64,000 nt of DNA from Bacillus sp. ISL-45 (GTDB lineage Bacteria; Bacillota; Bacilli; Bacillales; Cytobacillaceae): the NCBI RefSeq assembly GCF_018613195.1, contig NZ_JAGGQQ010000009.1:186001-250000 (forward strand). The letters run 5' to 3'. Below are positions 43,072 through 50,728 of this stretch, piece by piece. Numbering within the stretch: the stretch's first letter is position 1; each line of letters starts with the position of its first letter. The notes beneath the pieces are model-generated. The model saw nothing but the letters and a program-made list of their open reading frames with translations, did no database searches and was not told where the DNA came from. The translations under genes and the position numbers were made by a program.

Positions 43072-43776
43072 ATGCAGATTGAAATGTGGACTGACTTTGC
43101 TTGACCGTTCTGCTATATTGGCAAAAGGCGTCTGGATGACGCTATTAAACAGATAGATCACCCAATTGAAGTGACGTATCGATGCTTTGAACTCGATCCG
43201 AACATGAAACGGGATATCGATTATAATATGTATGAAGCACTTTCAAAAAAATATGGGATGAGCATTGACCAGGCGAAAGCGAGCACGCAAAATATGGTGC
43301 AGATGGCGAAGGAATCCGGGCTTGAGTATAATATTGACACACTCATCTTGACCAATACATTTGATGCTCACCGTTTGACGATGTTTGCGAAAAAGCATGG
43401 ACTGATGGCAGAGATGACTGAAAGAATATTACGTGCTTACTTTACCGATTCGAAGCACATTGGAGACCATGGAACATTGACAGAATTGGCTGTTGAAGTT
43501 GGGCTTGACCGCGAAGCAGTAGAGAAAATGCTTGCCAGCGATGAAATGGCCGAGGAAGTCCGTGCAGATGAAAGTACTGGGCAACAGTACGGCATCACAG
43601 GTGTACCATTCTTTTTGATCAATAAAAAGTATGCGATTACCGGTGCACAGCCGACTGATGTGATTGTCCAGTCACTAAAGAAAGTCATTGCCGAAAATGA
43701 AATCACCGTTTTGAGCGGCGATGACGGAATGATCTGTGATGACGATGGCTGCGAAATTCCTAATAAAAAGAACTAG
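43072..43776 (+). CDS. DsbA/FrnE-like thiol oxidoreductase with in-frame UGA (possible selenoprotein)
   Basis: 234 codons from an ATG after TGGAGGG. Codon 11 is TGA (43102-43104), exactly at the first cysteine of the expected CPFC active site: the frame reads MQIEMWTDFA-stop-PFCYIGKRR. Cys14 is kept. The rest is open and typical of FrnE-type DsbA proteins: a helical insert, cis-Pro in GITGVPFFLINKKYAITGA, and an extra C-terminal Cys pair (ICDDDGC). A SECIS-like hairpin follows the TGA. Thus either selenocysteine is inserted (UPFC), or this is a recent nonsense mutation or base-call error. If the TGA stops translation, a GTG at 43171 could start a non-functional remnant. Confidence 0.75.
43128..43142 (+). 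promoter_or_regulatory. Candidate bacterial SECIS hairpin
   Basis: GCGTC-TGGAT-GACGC forms a five-pair stem with a five-base loop; one G-U pair and two A-U pairs beyond a mismatch can extend it. The loop begins 28 bases after the UGA and has G at its second position, both as expected for a bacterial SECIS. It lies within the coding sequence. Confidence 0.45.
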
Positions 43777-43803
43777 TCCGGGGACTAGTTCTTTTCTTTG
43801 TTC

Positions 43804-44430
43804 TTATATAAATTCCACGATTTCCTCGACCGGTATACGGGTCGTAGGATGTCCTGGTACAGCAGCCTTTCCGATAGGCAGGAGAAGGACTGGCATGTAG
43901 CGCTCAACAATGTTGAATTTTTCGATGAATTGCTGCTTGTTGAACCCGCCCATTGGAACAGTATCATAACCCCACGCTTTGGCAATCAGCATGATCTGCA
44001 TGGAAATAAGGCCGGCATCGAAAGACGCGATGTTCTCCCTCATACCGACTGGTGCAGCAGGGTATAATTTATTTGTATTCTCAATCATTCTGTTCATTGT
44101 TGTTTCGTCCATATATCCAGCCTCAAATGAACTGCGGTATACTTTTTCGCCATTATGGTACATTTCTCTGTCTGCTAGAACTGCAATAACGGCTGAAGAA
44201 GTTTCGACCTGCTCCTGATTATTGGCGATCGCTCTCAGTTCTTTTTTTGTTTCCTCGTCCTGGATGACGATGAACTTCCATGGCTGAAGATTGCTTGAAG
44301 ATGGGGCAAGGGCAGCTTCTTTTAAAATATCTAAAATCTCTTCCCGTGAAATCTTGAAGTCAGGATCATATTTTCTGACAGAACGTCGTTCACGTATGAC
44401 ACTGGACAGGCTTGTCTCAGGTGTGTTCAT
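43804..44430 (-). CDS. Nitroreductase family protein
   Basis: 208 residues from the ATG at 44428-44430, which follows TTTGGAGGAATTTATA. FMN-binding features are RERRSVRKYDPDF at the N terminus, APSSSNLQPWKFIVI, and GYDTVPMGGFN near the C terminus. The family reduces nitro compounds, quinones or flavins with NAD(P)H. Two palindromes cover the promoter, much like YodB- or HypR-type control of nitroreductases by electrophile stress in B. subtilis. Convergent with the DsbA-like gene. Confidence 0.9.
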   Translation of the reverse strand: MNTPETSLSSVIRERRSVRKYDPDFKISREEILDILKEAALAPSSSNLQPWKFIVIQDEETKKELRAIANNQEQVETSSAVIAVLADREMYHNGEKVYRSSFEAGYMDETTMNRMIENTNKLYPAAPVGMRENIASFDAGLISMQIMLIAKAWGYDTVPMGGFNKQQFIEKFNIVERYMPVLLLPIGKAAVPGHPTTRIPVEEIVEFI

Positions 44431-44453
44431 TATAAATTCCTCCAAAGTTGTAG

Positions 44454-44491
44454 TTACTTTTAGTAAGCAGTATACAGGTTACTATTAGTAA
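44454..44491 (-). promoter_or_regulatory. Two palindromic operators at the nitroreductase promoter
   Basis: TTACTATTAGTAA (44479-44491) is a perfect palindrome and TTACTTTTAGTAA (44454-44466) a near copy; their centres are 25 bp apart. Between them, on the minus strand, lies TATACT, a good -10. The arrangement resembles operators of MarR/DUF24 regulators (YodB, CatR, HypR). The regulator gene is not adjacent. Confidence 0.65.
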
Positions 44492-44559
44492 GTAATGAAG
44501 TCAAACAGTATGACCGGAATCTGTCATTCCAATAACTGGCTTTGGGAAGGTAGAGGGAG

Positions 44560-44597
44560 ACAAAAAGCAAGGGTGCCCGTTTTCACGAAACACCCTC
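44560..44597 (-). terminator. Terminator of the DUF3784-like gene
   Basis: On the minus strand AGGGTG pairs with CACCCT across a long loop and is followed by TTGCTTTTTGTC. It overlaps the stop codon. Confidence 0.6.
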
Positions 44598-45318
44598 ACT
44601 TAGTCTTTTCAGACAGTAATTCATACCATTCTACCGTTTCTTTAGAACTCTTGCTATTGATAAATATCTTGTCATGATCCGTTTCTATAAATAAATAAGG
44701 CTGGGAATCTTTGTGGATAAAGAGCAGGCTGCTCCCGTAATCCATTACTTTGAAATGTCCCTTTGCCAACGTTGCAAGGCCGAACCCATTTTCTTTCCAT
44801 GTCACTTCGGGCATTTCCTCCAGAAGTTCTACATGACGAATTTCTGCATAGTCCCATTCTTTGCCATACATGCCTGTGATTTCAAAAGAATCATCATAGT
44901 CCTTAAGCTCAAAGTCATGATACCCCAAAAAGTAAAGACCCACCACAAACCCAATCGTTCCAATGGCGAGAAGGCTGCTGAAGATATAGCTTCGCTTTCG
45001 CTTCTCCCTAACTTCATATTTGGAAAGGTAAACCAGACCGCCGAGTAAGAATAGTATCAGGAAGCCAAACTGGACTTCCAGGGCATATTGAAAAGATGTG
45101 AAACTTAATGGCAGCAAAATGGCCATTCCCGCGCCCGTGGCGAGCATCAGCTTCCCGACCCTTTGTGGATAGCCATTCTTGATTAATTGCTGCTGCTCAT
45201 CCTTTGGTTTGCCATTGAAATTGGATATCAGCCAGTACCACTCCTTTTTCACAATCGCCCAGCCGAAGAACAGGAACAGAAGGATCGTAAAAAGCTGGAT
45301 GCCAATAAATAAAGTCAT
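44596..45318 (-). CDS. DUF3784-like membrane protein with PH-like tail
   Basis: 240 residues from the ATG at 45316-45318, which follows GTGGGGGTG; an upstream ATG at 45372 lacks a ribosome binding site. The N-terminal part has transmembrane segments at 3-20, 55-78, 82-97 and about 110-130, with the hydrophilic WLISNFNGKPKDEQQQLIKNG between the first two, which resembles DUF3784. The C-terminal 100 residues form a beta-rich cytoplasmic domain (DYAEIRHVELLEEMPEV, IFINSKSSKETVEWYE) resembling a bacterial PH domain. Function unknown. Confidence 0.65.
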   Translation of the reverse strand: MTLFIGIQLFTILLFLFFGWAIVKKEWYWLISNFNGKPKDEQQQLIKNGYPQRVGKLMLATGAGMAILLPLSFTSFQYALEVQFGFLILFLLGGLVYLSKYEVREKRKRSYIFSSLLAIGTIGFVVGLYFLGYHDFELKDYDDSFEITGMYGKEWDYAEIRHVELLEEMPEVTWKENGFGLATLAKGHFKVMDYGSSLLFIHKDSQPYLFIETDHDKIFINSKSSKETVEWYELLSEKTK

Positions 45319-45384
45319 CAAAAACACCCCCACAACAATACCTTTTCTTATAATACGAATTGCCTGGAACATAAGTTTCGCTTA

Positions 45385-45739
45385 CGGACAGAAATTAGGC
45401 AGTAGAGATGAAAAAGTGTCCGTCATGCCTCCGATGACGGACAGAAATTAGGCAATAAAGATGAAAAGTGTCCATCATGCCCCCGATGACGGACAGAAAT
45501 TAGGCAATAAAGATGAAAAGTGTCCATCATGCCCCCGATGACGGACAGAAATTAGGCAATAGAGATGAAAAGTGTCCGTCACGCCCCCCGATGATGGACA
45601 GAAATTAGGCAATAGAGATGAAAAGTGTCCGTCACGCCCCCGATGACGGACAAAAATTGGGCAGTAGAGATGAAAAAGTGTCCGTCATGCCCCCGATGAC
45701 GGACAGAAATTTGATATTTAAGAAGAGAAGTGTCCGTCA
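45385..45739. repeat. 52-bp palindromic tandem array, type 3
   Basis: Seven copies of a unit built on CGGACAGAAATTAGGCA start at 45385, 45438, 45490, 45542, 45595, 45647 and 45700 (spacings 53, 52, 52, 53, 52, 53). Each unit carries GACGGACA and, 33 bp on, TGTCCGTC. Across the unit border TGTCCGTCAT and ATGACGGACA flank GCCCCCG, a strong ten-pair hairpin. It lies upstream of the DUF3784-like gene, between two minus-strand genes. Confidence 0.96.
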
Positions 45740-45790
45740 TTAAATTAATACGCAGCATCTCCTATTTACTAACTCACTTAATGCCAAAAA

Positions 45791-45824
45791 GAAAAAGCTG
45801 CCAGTTTCAACCGGCAGCTTTTAC
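45791..45824. terminator. Terminator of the MFS gene
   Basis: AAAAGCTGCC / GGCAGCTTTT with a ten-base loop; works on the minus strand after the MFS gene's stop. Confidence 0.9.
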
Positions 45825-45830
45825 AGTTAT

Positions 45831-47039
45831 TTACGAGCTTATGCTTTGCTCGGTTTCTGCGGAGGCACTTAAATTGCGTGACCGCAGGAAAAAAATCGTG
45901 GTCATCGCGATCGACAATGCACCGAACATGACGCTCATATTCTGGAGGCCGACTGCGTCGAGCAGGAATCCGGTCATTAACAGGACAACCTGGAAGAAGA
46001 CGCGGTCCATCATATTCCGGAACGAGAAGAAACGGCCATGAAAATCTTTTGGCACTCTGGTCTGGAAGATGGTAGCGGCTGTCGGGAAGAAGCAGCCTAC
46101 AGAAAAGCCGAACAACAGAAAGGCGATGATCGTCAGGACTGACTGGTCAGCAAAATAGAGCATCAGCTGTGAGAAGCCGATCAGCATCGAGCTGGCAAAC
46201 AGGATTTTATATGGTGAAAACTTATAACTGATTTTCTTGATCAAAAATGCGCCGCTCATGAAGGCGAGACCTTCTGCGGTATAGATCCACCCCTTGATGG
46301 CAGTACTGTCCTGGAGTTCACTGATATTGATGACAACCAGGTTGAAGCCTCCCAGGAAAATAAGCGGAATCAGGGTCAAAATCAAGGTCATCATCACAAT
46401 CGGCAGCTTGACGATGACAGGAAACACATCTTTGAAGCCTTGTTTTTGCCCGCCTTCTGTGACATTAGTGGTTTTCTTGTTTTCATCAAATTGCAAAAAC
46501 CAGGTCAGTCCGAACAGGACGATGTAGGCAGCCATAGAAAGGAGATACACTGCATTCAAAGGAATGGCAACAAGCAAGATTCCTGCAGCGGCAGTCCCGA
46601 TTATACGGGACAAGGTTGACACATTCATATGGACTCCATTCAGCTGCAATAAGTCCTTCTCACTAACAACAAGCGGGATCGCTGCCTGGAGTGCCGGAAA
46701 GTAGAAAGCGGCAGATATTTGCAATAACACAAGGAACACAAGCATCCACCACACTGAACTGGTTTGAAGGGCAATCAGCATGAAAACGACACTGATTATT
46801 CGTAAGAAGCCTGATACCAACATGACAGACTTTTTGCTGTATTGGTCGGTCAACCTTCCCGCGAGTGGTCCAACAGCAATCCCGGCCAGTAATCCAGCAG
46901 CCAGCAGCAGCGATTTTAAAAAATCAGAAGGAATTTGTTCCTGCATAAACTCAAGATTTCCTATGATTCCAAGCCATAATCCTAACCCGGCAATAAACTC
47001 GCCGGTCAATAAAATCCAGACATTCTTATTTTTCCACAT
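45831..47039 (-). CDS. MFS transporter (MFS_3-like)
   Basis: 402 residues with twelve transmembrane segments. The signature loop between segments 2 and 3 is GPLAGRLTDQYSKKSVMLVSG, and VPKDFHGRFFSFRN lies in the later cytoplasmic loop, as in the MFS_3/enterobactin-exporter-like group. Export of a small molecule is likely, of unknown identity. The ATG at 47037-47039 has only a weak ribosome binding site (CGAGAGGCAC). Its upstream region is AT-rich. Confidence 0.85.
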   Translation of the reverse strand: MWKNKNVWILLTGEFIAGLGLWLGIIGNLEFMQEQIPSDFLKSLLLAAGLLAGIAVGPLAGRLTDQYSKKSVMLVSGFLRIISVVFMLIALQTSSVWWMLVFLVLLQISAAFYFPALQAAIPLVVSEKDLLQLNGVHMNVSTLSRIIGTAAAGILLVAIPLNAVYLLSMAAYIVLFGLTWFLQFDENKKTTNVTEGGQKQGFKDVFPVIVKLPIVMMTLILTLIPLIFLGGFNLVVINISELQDSTAIKGWIYTAEGLAFMSGAFLIKKISYKFSPYKILFASSMLIGFSQLMLYFADQSVLTIIAFLLFGFSVGCFFPTAATIFQTRVPKDFHGRFFSFRNMMDRVFFQVVLLMTGFLLDAVGLQNMSVMFGALSIAMTTIFFLRSRNLSASAETEQSISS

Positions 47040-47336
47040 ACTGATAGTGCCTCTCGGTTTCTAATGAATTTTTTCATATGTTCAATTATCTGATATTAGT
47101 GAAACTTCGTAAAGCTAAATATTTTTAATAATATATTCTCATAACGTTAACTTGATGAAAAAAGATACGGGACTGTGAAATTTATACCATTTAAAATAAC
47201 TATTTCCATTCTTTTGTACGAGTTTTCCCTTTTCTGCAACAGGGAATGGTAAAGGGATATGAAAAGGGAGGTGTTTTTGCTTAGGACGCTGGAAATAATC
47301 ATACATACAAGTTAAAGAGAAGTGGGAGTGGGAAAT

Positions 47337-47957
47337 TTGAAAAAGTACATAAAGAGGATGGCAGCAGCAGGATTGATTGTTGCTGTACTTGGTTTTGGGC
47401 AGACAGGAGCTCAGGCAGCAAGCACAGGAATGGGGTCAGTTGGGTCAGATGTTACATATGTGCAATCTATTTTGAAAAAGCTTGGTTATTTTAATACGAG
47501 TACCACTGGCTACTATGGGCCAATCACTGCTGAAGCAGTGAAGCACCTTCAGAGGGACTTTGGCCTTGAACCGATTGGCGGCGTCGGCCCGCAGACGTCC
47601 AGGCTGATTCAGGAAATCGAGACGATGGCTCATGTGGTATATGGGGAATCCCGGGGTGAGAGTTACCAGGGACAAGTTGCAGTGGCTGCGGTGATTTTGA
47701 ACAGAGTAGAGTCTAAAGATTTTCCTGATAGCGTTCATGATGTCGTTTTTCAAAGAAATGCTTTTACAGCGATAAATGACGGCCAGTACAATCTTAAGCC
47801 GAATGATACAGCTTACCATGCTGTAAAGGACGCAATGCTCGGATGGGATCCTTCTTATGGTTCCGTTTATTACTACAATCCAAATCTTGCGACTGATCAG
47901 TGGATTTTTACAAGGACAGTGACCAAACAGATAGGCAATCACCACTTTGCGTATTAA
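47337..47957 (+). CDS. Cell wall hydrolase, SleB/YkvT type
   Basis: 206 residues from the TTG at 47337, preceded by AGTGGGAGTGGG. Signal peptide to about residue 27 (GAQAAS), a PG_binding_1 domain (about 33-90, VQSILKKLGYFNTSTTGYYGP), and a Hydrolase_2/SleB domain (100-206) with the catalytic glutamate in HVVYGESRGESYQGQ. This is the lytic transglycosylase fold of SleB and CwlJ that degrades spore cortex. The length and domain order match B. subtilis YkvT better than SleB. A hairpin terminator follows. Confidence 0.88.
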   Translation: MKKYIKRMAAAGLIVAVLGFGQTGAQAASTGMGSVGSDVTYVQSILKKLGYFNTSTTGYYGPITAEAVKHLQRDFGLEPIGGVGPQTSRLIQEIETMAHVVYGESRGESYQGQVAVAAVILNRVESKDFPDSVHDVVFQRNAFTAINDGQYNLKPNDTAYHAVKDAMLGWDPSYGSVYYYNPNLATDQWIFTRTVTKQIGNHHFAY

Positions 47958-47968
47958 AGAGTACGGCC

Positions 47969-47999
47969 AGCACCGGTTTCTTAGAAACCGGTGCTTTTT
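47969..47999. terminator. Terminator of the SleB-type gene
   Basis: The perfect stem AGCACCGGTTTC / GAAACCGGTGCT around a three-base loop is followed by TTTTT. Confidence 0.95.
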
Positions 48000-48134
48000 A
48001 TGCATTTCGCGGTAAAAAAGGAACAAACTATCTTTTAAACCAGGCACTTTTTACAGCGGAGGCCTTATAACTCGAAGCTGGGAAAAAGCTGCTTATGAAT
48101 TTACGTTAAGCCTATTAATAAAGGGGTGTTAAGT

Positions 48135-48428
48135 TTGAATATAGATATAGACCAGCTTGCTGCAAGCCTGCCTGATTTCAGCACTCATGAGGAAGCAAGG
48201 GAATGGTTCAGTAACAGGTTTGGGACACAATTTATCCAAAAAGAAGAAGATTTCTCTGAAGGTAAGCGTGTCTATTATTACCACATAGTGAAAAATCGTG
48301 AGGATTATGATCGCTATATGGCCTCATTAATGGAAGATGGAAAGATGGAGCTTAAGAGCATGGAGCCTTTCGAAAGCTATTCAACAGTGGAAATCAGTGA
48401 GGATGGAGATGTAAGTATTTCGATTTAG
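48135..48428 (+). CDS. Small conserved-looking protein, function unknown
   Basis: 97 residues from the TTG at 48135, eight bases after AAAGGGG. It is acidic, with an N-terminal DIDQLAASLPDF and EEAREWFSNRFG helix, then beta strands KRVYYYHIVKN and a Ser/Glu-rich end (STVEISEDGDVSISI). I do not recognise a family. Tight spacing (12 bp) to the next small gene suggests an operon 48135-49116 with the GNAT. Confidence 0.7.
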   Translation: MNIDIDQLAASLPDFSTHEEAREWFSNRFGTQFIQKEEDFSEGKRVYYYHIVKNREDYDRYMASLMEDGKMELKSMEPFESYSTVEISEDGDVSISI

Positions 48429-48440
48429 GGAGGAACAGGA

Positions 48441-48569
48441 ATGAAAAAGAAGGATAATCAATTCAAATTAAGCTATGAATCCGATGGGAAAATGGATAAC
48501 AAGAAAAACGAAGAAAAGAAGAAGAACAAGAGTGCAAATTTTTTTAACGTAACGCCTGACAGCGAATAA
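48441..48569 (+). CDS. 42-residue Lys/Asn-rich protein
   Basis: ATG at 48441 follows GGGAGGAACAGG, a strong ribosome binding site. The product is very basic in the middle (DNKKNEEKKKNKS) with flanking FKLSYESDGK and ANFFNVTPDSE. It fits exactly between its neighbours (12 and 25 bp gaps), which supports it as a real small gene. No family recognised. Confidence 0.6.
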   Translation: MKKKDNQFKLSYESDGKMDNKKNEEKKKNKSANFFNVTPDSE

Positions 48570-48594
48570 TAAAGCGCGGTGAAGGAGTAATATT

Positions 48595-49116
48595 ATGGCT
48601 GAAGAACATATTGAACGGGCATCCGAAGAAGATTTGCCTGTCATCGGCCGCATGTTTGCGGAATGCAAAGAGTACCTTGAGTCGAGAGGCATTCTGCAAT
48701 GGGATGAGCAATATCCCAACCATGAGTATTTCGAAAATGCGATGCAGGGTGAAGAGTTGTTCATATTGAAAAAAGGAGAAGCCGCAGCAGGCGTAATAGT
48801 CCTCGATGAGTGGCAGGCTCCTGAATGGGAGAATGCAAATTGGTCAGAAACAAAAGGTAAACCGTTGATTCTCCATTCGTTTTGTGTCGACCCGTCTGCA
48901 CAGGGTGGCGGATATGGCAGCAAAATGCTGCAGTTTGCCGAGGACTTTGCGAAGGATCACAGCTATGGTGCACTTCGGCTAGATACGTATTCAGGAAACG
49001 AAGGTGCGGTCCGCTTTTATGAAAAAAGGGGCTATAAGATTACCGGAAAAGTAATGATGAATGGAATGCCTGAAGGACATGAGTTATATGTATGTTTCGA
49101 GAAATTATTCTTATAA
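48595..49116 (+). CDS. GNAT family N-acetyltransferase
   Basis: 173 residues. The acetyl-CoA site is SFCVDPSAQGGGYGSKMLQFAE (Q/RxxGxG/A), followed by LRLDTYSGNEGAVRFYEKRGYKITGKV. The N-terminal IERASEEDLPVIGRMFAECKEYL is the usual first helix. It acetylates an unknown small molecule or protein. AAGGAG precedes the ATG. Probably co-transcribed with the two small genes upstream. Confidence 0.88.
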   Translation: MAEEHIERASEEDLPVIGRMFAECKEYLESRGILQWDEQYPNHEYFENAMQGEELFILKKGEAAAGVIVLDEWQAPEWENANWSETKGKPLILHSFCVDPSAQGGGYGSKMLQFAEDFAKDHSYGALRLDTYSGNEGAVRFYEKRGYKITGKVMMNGMPEGHELYVCFEKLFL

Positions 49117-49125
49117 AAAACAAAA

Positions 49126-49160
49126 ACAAGCCTGCACTCTTTAAGGAGAGCAGGCTTACA
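49126..49160. terminator. Bidirectional terminator
   Basis: AAGCCTGC-A-CTCT / AGAG-CAGGCTT between the converging GNAT and glpQ genes. Confidence 0.85.
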
Positions 49161-49163
49161 TAC

Positions 49164-49991
49164 TTAATTGCGCGGATCGACATAATCCGGGTAATCCGTG
49201 ATAATGCCATCCACCTTCATATCAATCAGGAATTGGGCGGCTTCAGGGCTTCGGACTGTCCAGGATTGGATTTCCATTCCAAGGCTGTGGACTTTATCCA
49301 CAAGTTCCCTGGTAACAAGCCCATAACTTGGATTGAACAAGTCAGCGTATTTGGCGAACTCCTGAAGGGCGGCATCCGTCGTATGGAGACTTGAATAGGT
49401 TAAGACACCAATAGGTACATTTGGAAGCAGTGCATCTATCTTTTTCATCGATTCAAAGTTGAAAGATTGGATAATAATCTTGTCATTTTGCGGCTTATCC
49501 AGATTTCTTTCCTTTAATTCCTGCGTTACTTCTTCTTCGATTCCGGGATAAAGCTGAGGTGCTTTCAATTCTATTAATATGCCGATTTTGCCGTGATAGC
49601 GGTCAAGTATCTCTTCGAAGGTAGGGATCTTTTCACCGGCAAATTGCTCCCCTTTGAAGCTCCCGGCATCAAGGCTACGCAGTTCTTCCAGTGTCAGCTC
49701 GCCAACTTTGCCAGTACCATCTGTTGTCCGATCTACAGTAGTGTCATGAATGATAACCAGTTTGCCATCCTTGCTCCGCTGTACATCAATTTCAATGTAA
49801 TCCGCCTTCATTTCCAGTCCCATATCAAATGCGGCGATTGTGTTTTCTGGTGCATAGCCGGCAGCCCCGCGGTGGGCGACAGTATCAAACTGCCTCAATT
49901 CTCCAATGGTGGTCTCAGCAGCAAAAACCTGCTGGAAAGGACTAAGCATAAGGGTTAAGGCAACTCCGGTTCCGATTAATGTTTTCTTCAT
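49164..49991 (-). CDS. glpQ: Glycerophosphodiester phosphodiesterase
   Basis: 275 residues from the ATG at 49989-49991, preceded by GAGGAGATGGAG. A signal peptide (1-24) is followed by a GDPD TIM barrel. The catalytic motifs are VAHRGAAGYAPENTIAAF (HR and E..N), DYIEIDVQRSKDGKLVIIHD (the metal-binding ExD and HD pair) and the C-terminal WTVRSPEAAQFL. The enzyme releases glycerol 3-phosphate from glycerophosphodiesters outside the cell. B. subtilis GlpQ is about 293 aa. Confidence 0.92.
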   Translation of the reverse strand: MKKTLIGTGVALTLMLSPFQQVFAAETTIGELRQFDTVAHRGAAGYAPENTIAAFDMGLEMKADYIEIDVQRSKDGKLVIIHDTTVDRTTDGTGKVGELTLEELRSLDAGSFKGEQFAGEKIPTFEEILDRYHGKIGILIELKAPQLYPGIEEEVTQELKERNLDKPQNDKIIIQSFNFESMKKIDALLPNVPIGVLTYSSLHTTDAALQEFAKYADLFNPSYGLVTRELVDKVHSLGMEIQSWTVRSPEAAQFLIDMKVDGIITDYPDYVDPRN

Positions 49992-50147
49992 TTCTCCATC
50001 TCCTCTGCATAAAGTATGTAACAATGATAGATTAACGGAGAAATGTTTAGAGCATGTGTCAGTTCTGTATTAAGAGAGTAATGCAATTATAAAATTATTC
50101 AGTTATATTTGCTTAGTTTCATTTACATTTGGATGAGTAATTTCTGC

Positions 50148-50594
50148 CTATATTTCAATCCTCATAAATTTGCTGACGTCTTTGAATCCCAGCTTTTCGT
50201 ATAAACGAATTGCTTTTTCATTAAATGAAAAGACATTCAGACGGACATCATCATAGCCTAGGTGCTTGAATTCTGCCAGGCTTTGTTCTATCAAGGATTC
50301 TGCGACACCATTCTGCCTGTACTCTTTTTTTACATACACATCACTGATCCAGCCGATTTCCTTATGCGTGAACCAGTCCAGGCTTCGGTCCACCAGTACC
50401 CAGCCAATCAAGGATTCCTGAGTTCTCGCAACAAGGAAATAAGCCCCGTGTTTAAGCGAATCGGAATAAGATGATATCATCTCTTCTTTGTTATTATCAG
50501 CCTGGATCCCTGTAGCCTCTGCTCTATTAACACCCGCCATGCTGAAAATCTCCTGTAACTCGAGTTCGGTTGCTTTGCCGTATTCTATTTCCAT
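50148..50594 (-). CDS. GNAT family N-acetyltransferase
   Basis: 148 residues. The acetyl-CoA loop is VYVKKEYRQNGVAESLIEQS, followed by VRLNVFSFNEKAIRLYEKLGFKDV, both typical of GNAT motifs A and B. The start is preceded by TAGGTGATTAA. Monocistronic and divergent from the pcp operon. Substrate unknown. Confidence 0.88.
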   Translation of the reverse strand: MEIEYGKATELELQEIFSMAGVNRAEATGIQADNNKEEMISSYSDSLKHGAYFLVARTQESLIGWVLVDRSLDWFTHKEIGWISDVYVKKEYRQNGVAESLIEQSLAEFKHLGYDDVRLNVFSFNEKAIRLYEKLGFKDVSKFMRIEI

Positions 50595-50728
50595 TTAATC
50601 ACCTATATTATTGGAATATTTAAACTAAACCTAATTTTACGAGTTTAAAAGGTATATATCCATAGTTAACTATAGTAAAATTTTTATACATCAATTTAAG
50701 TTTAAACCGTGAAATGAGGTCTGGTTAT

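Noticed and set aside
47276-47320. TTG after AAAGGGAGGTG opening a 12-codon frame before the SleB-type gene
   Set aside because: Too short to support; no terminator or regulatory codons in it suggest a leader function.
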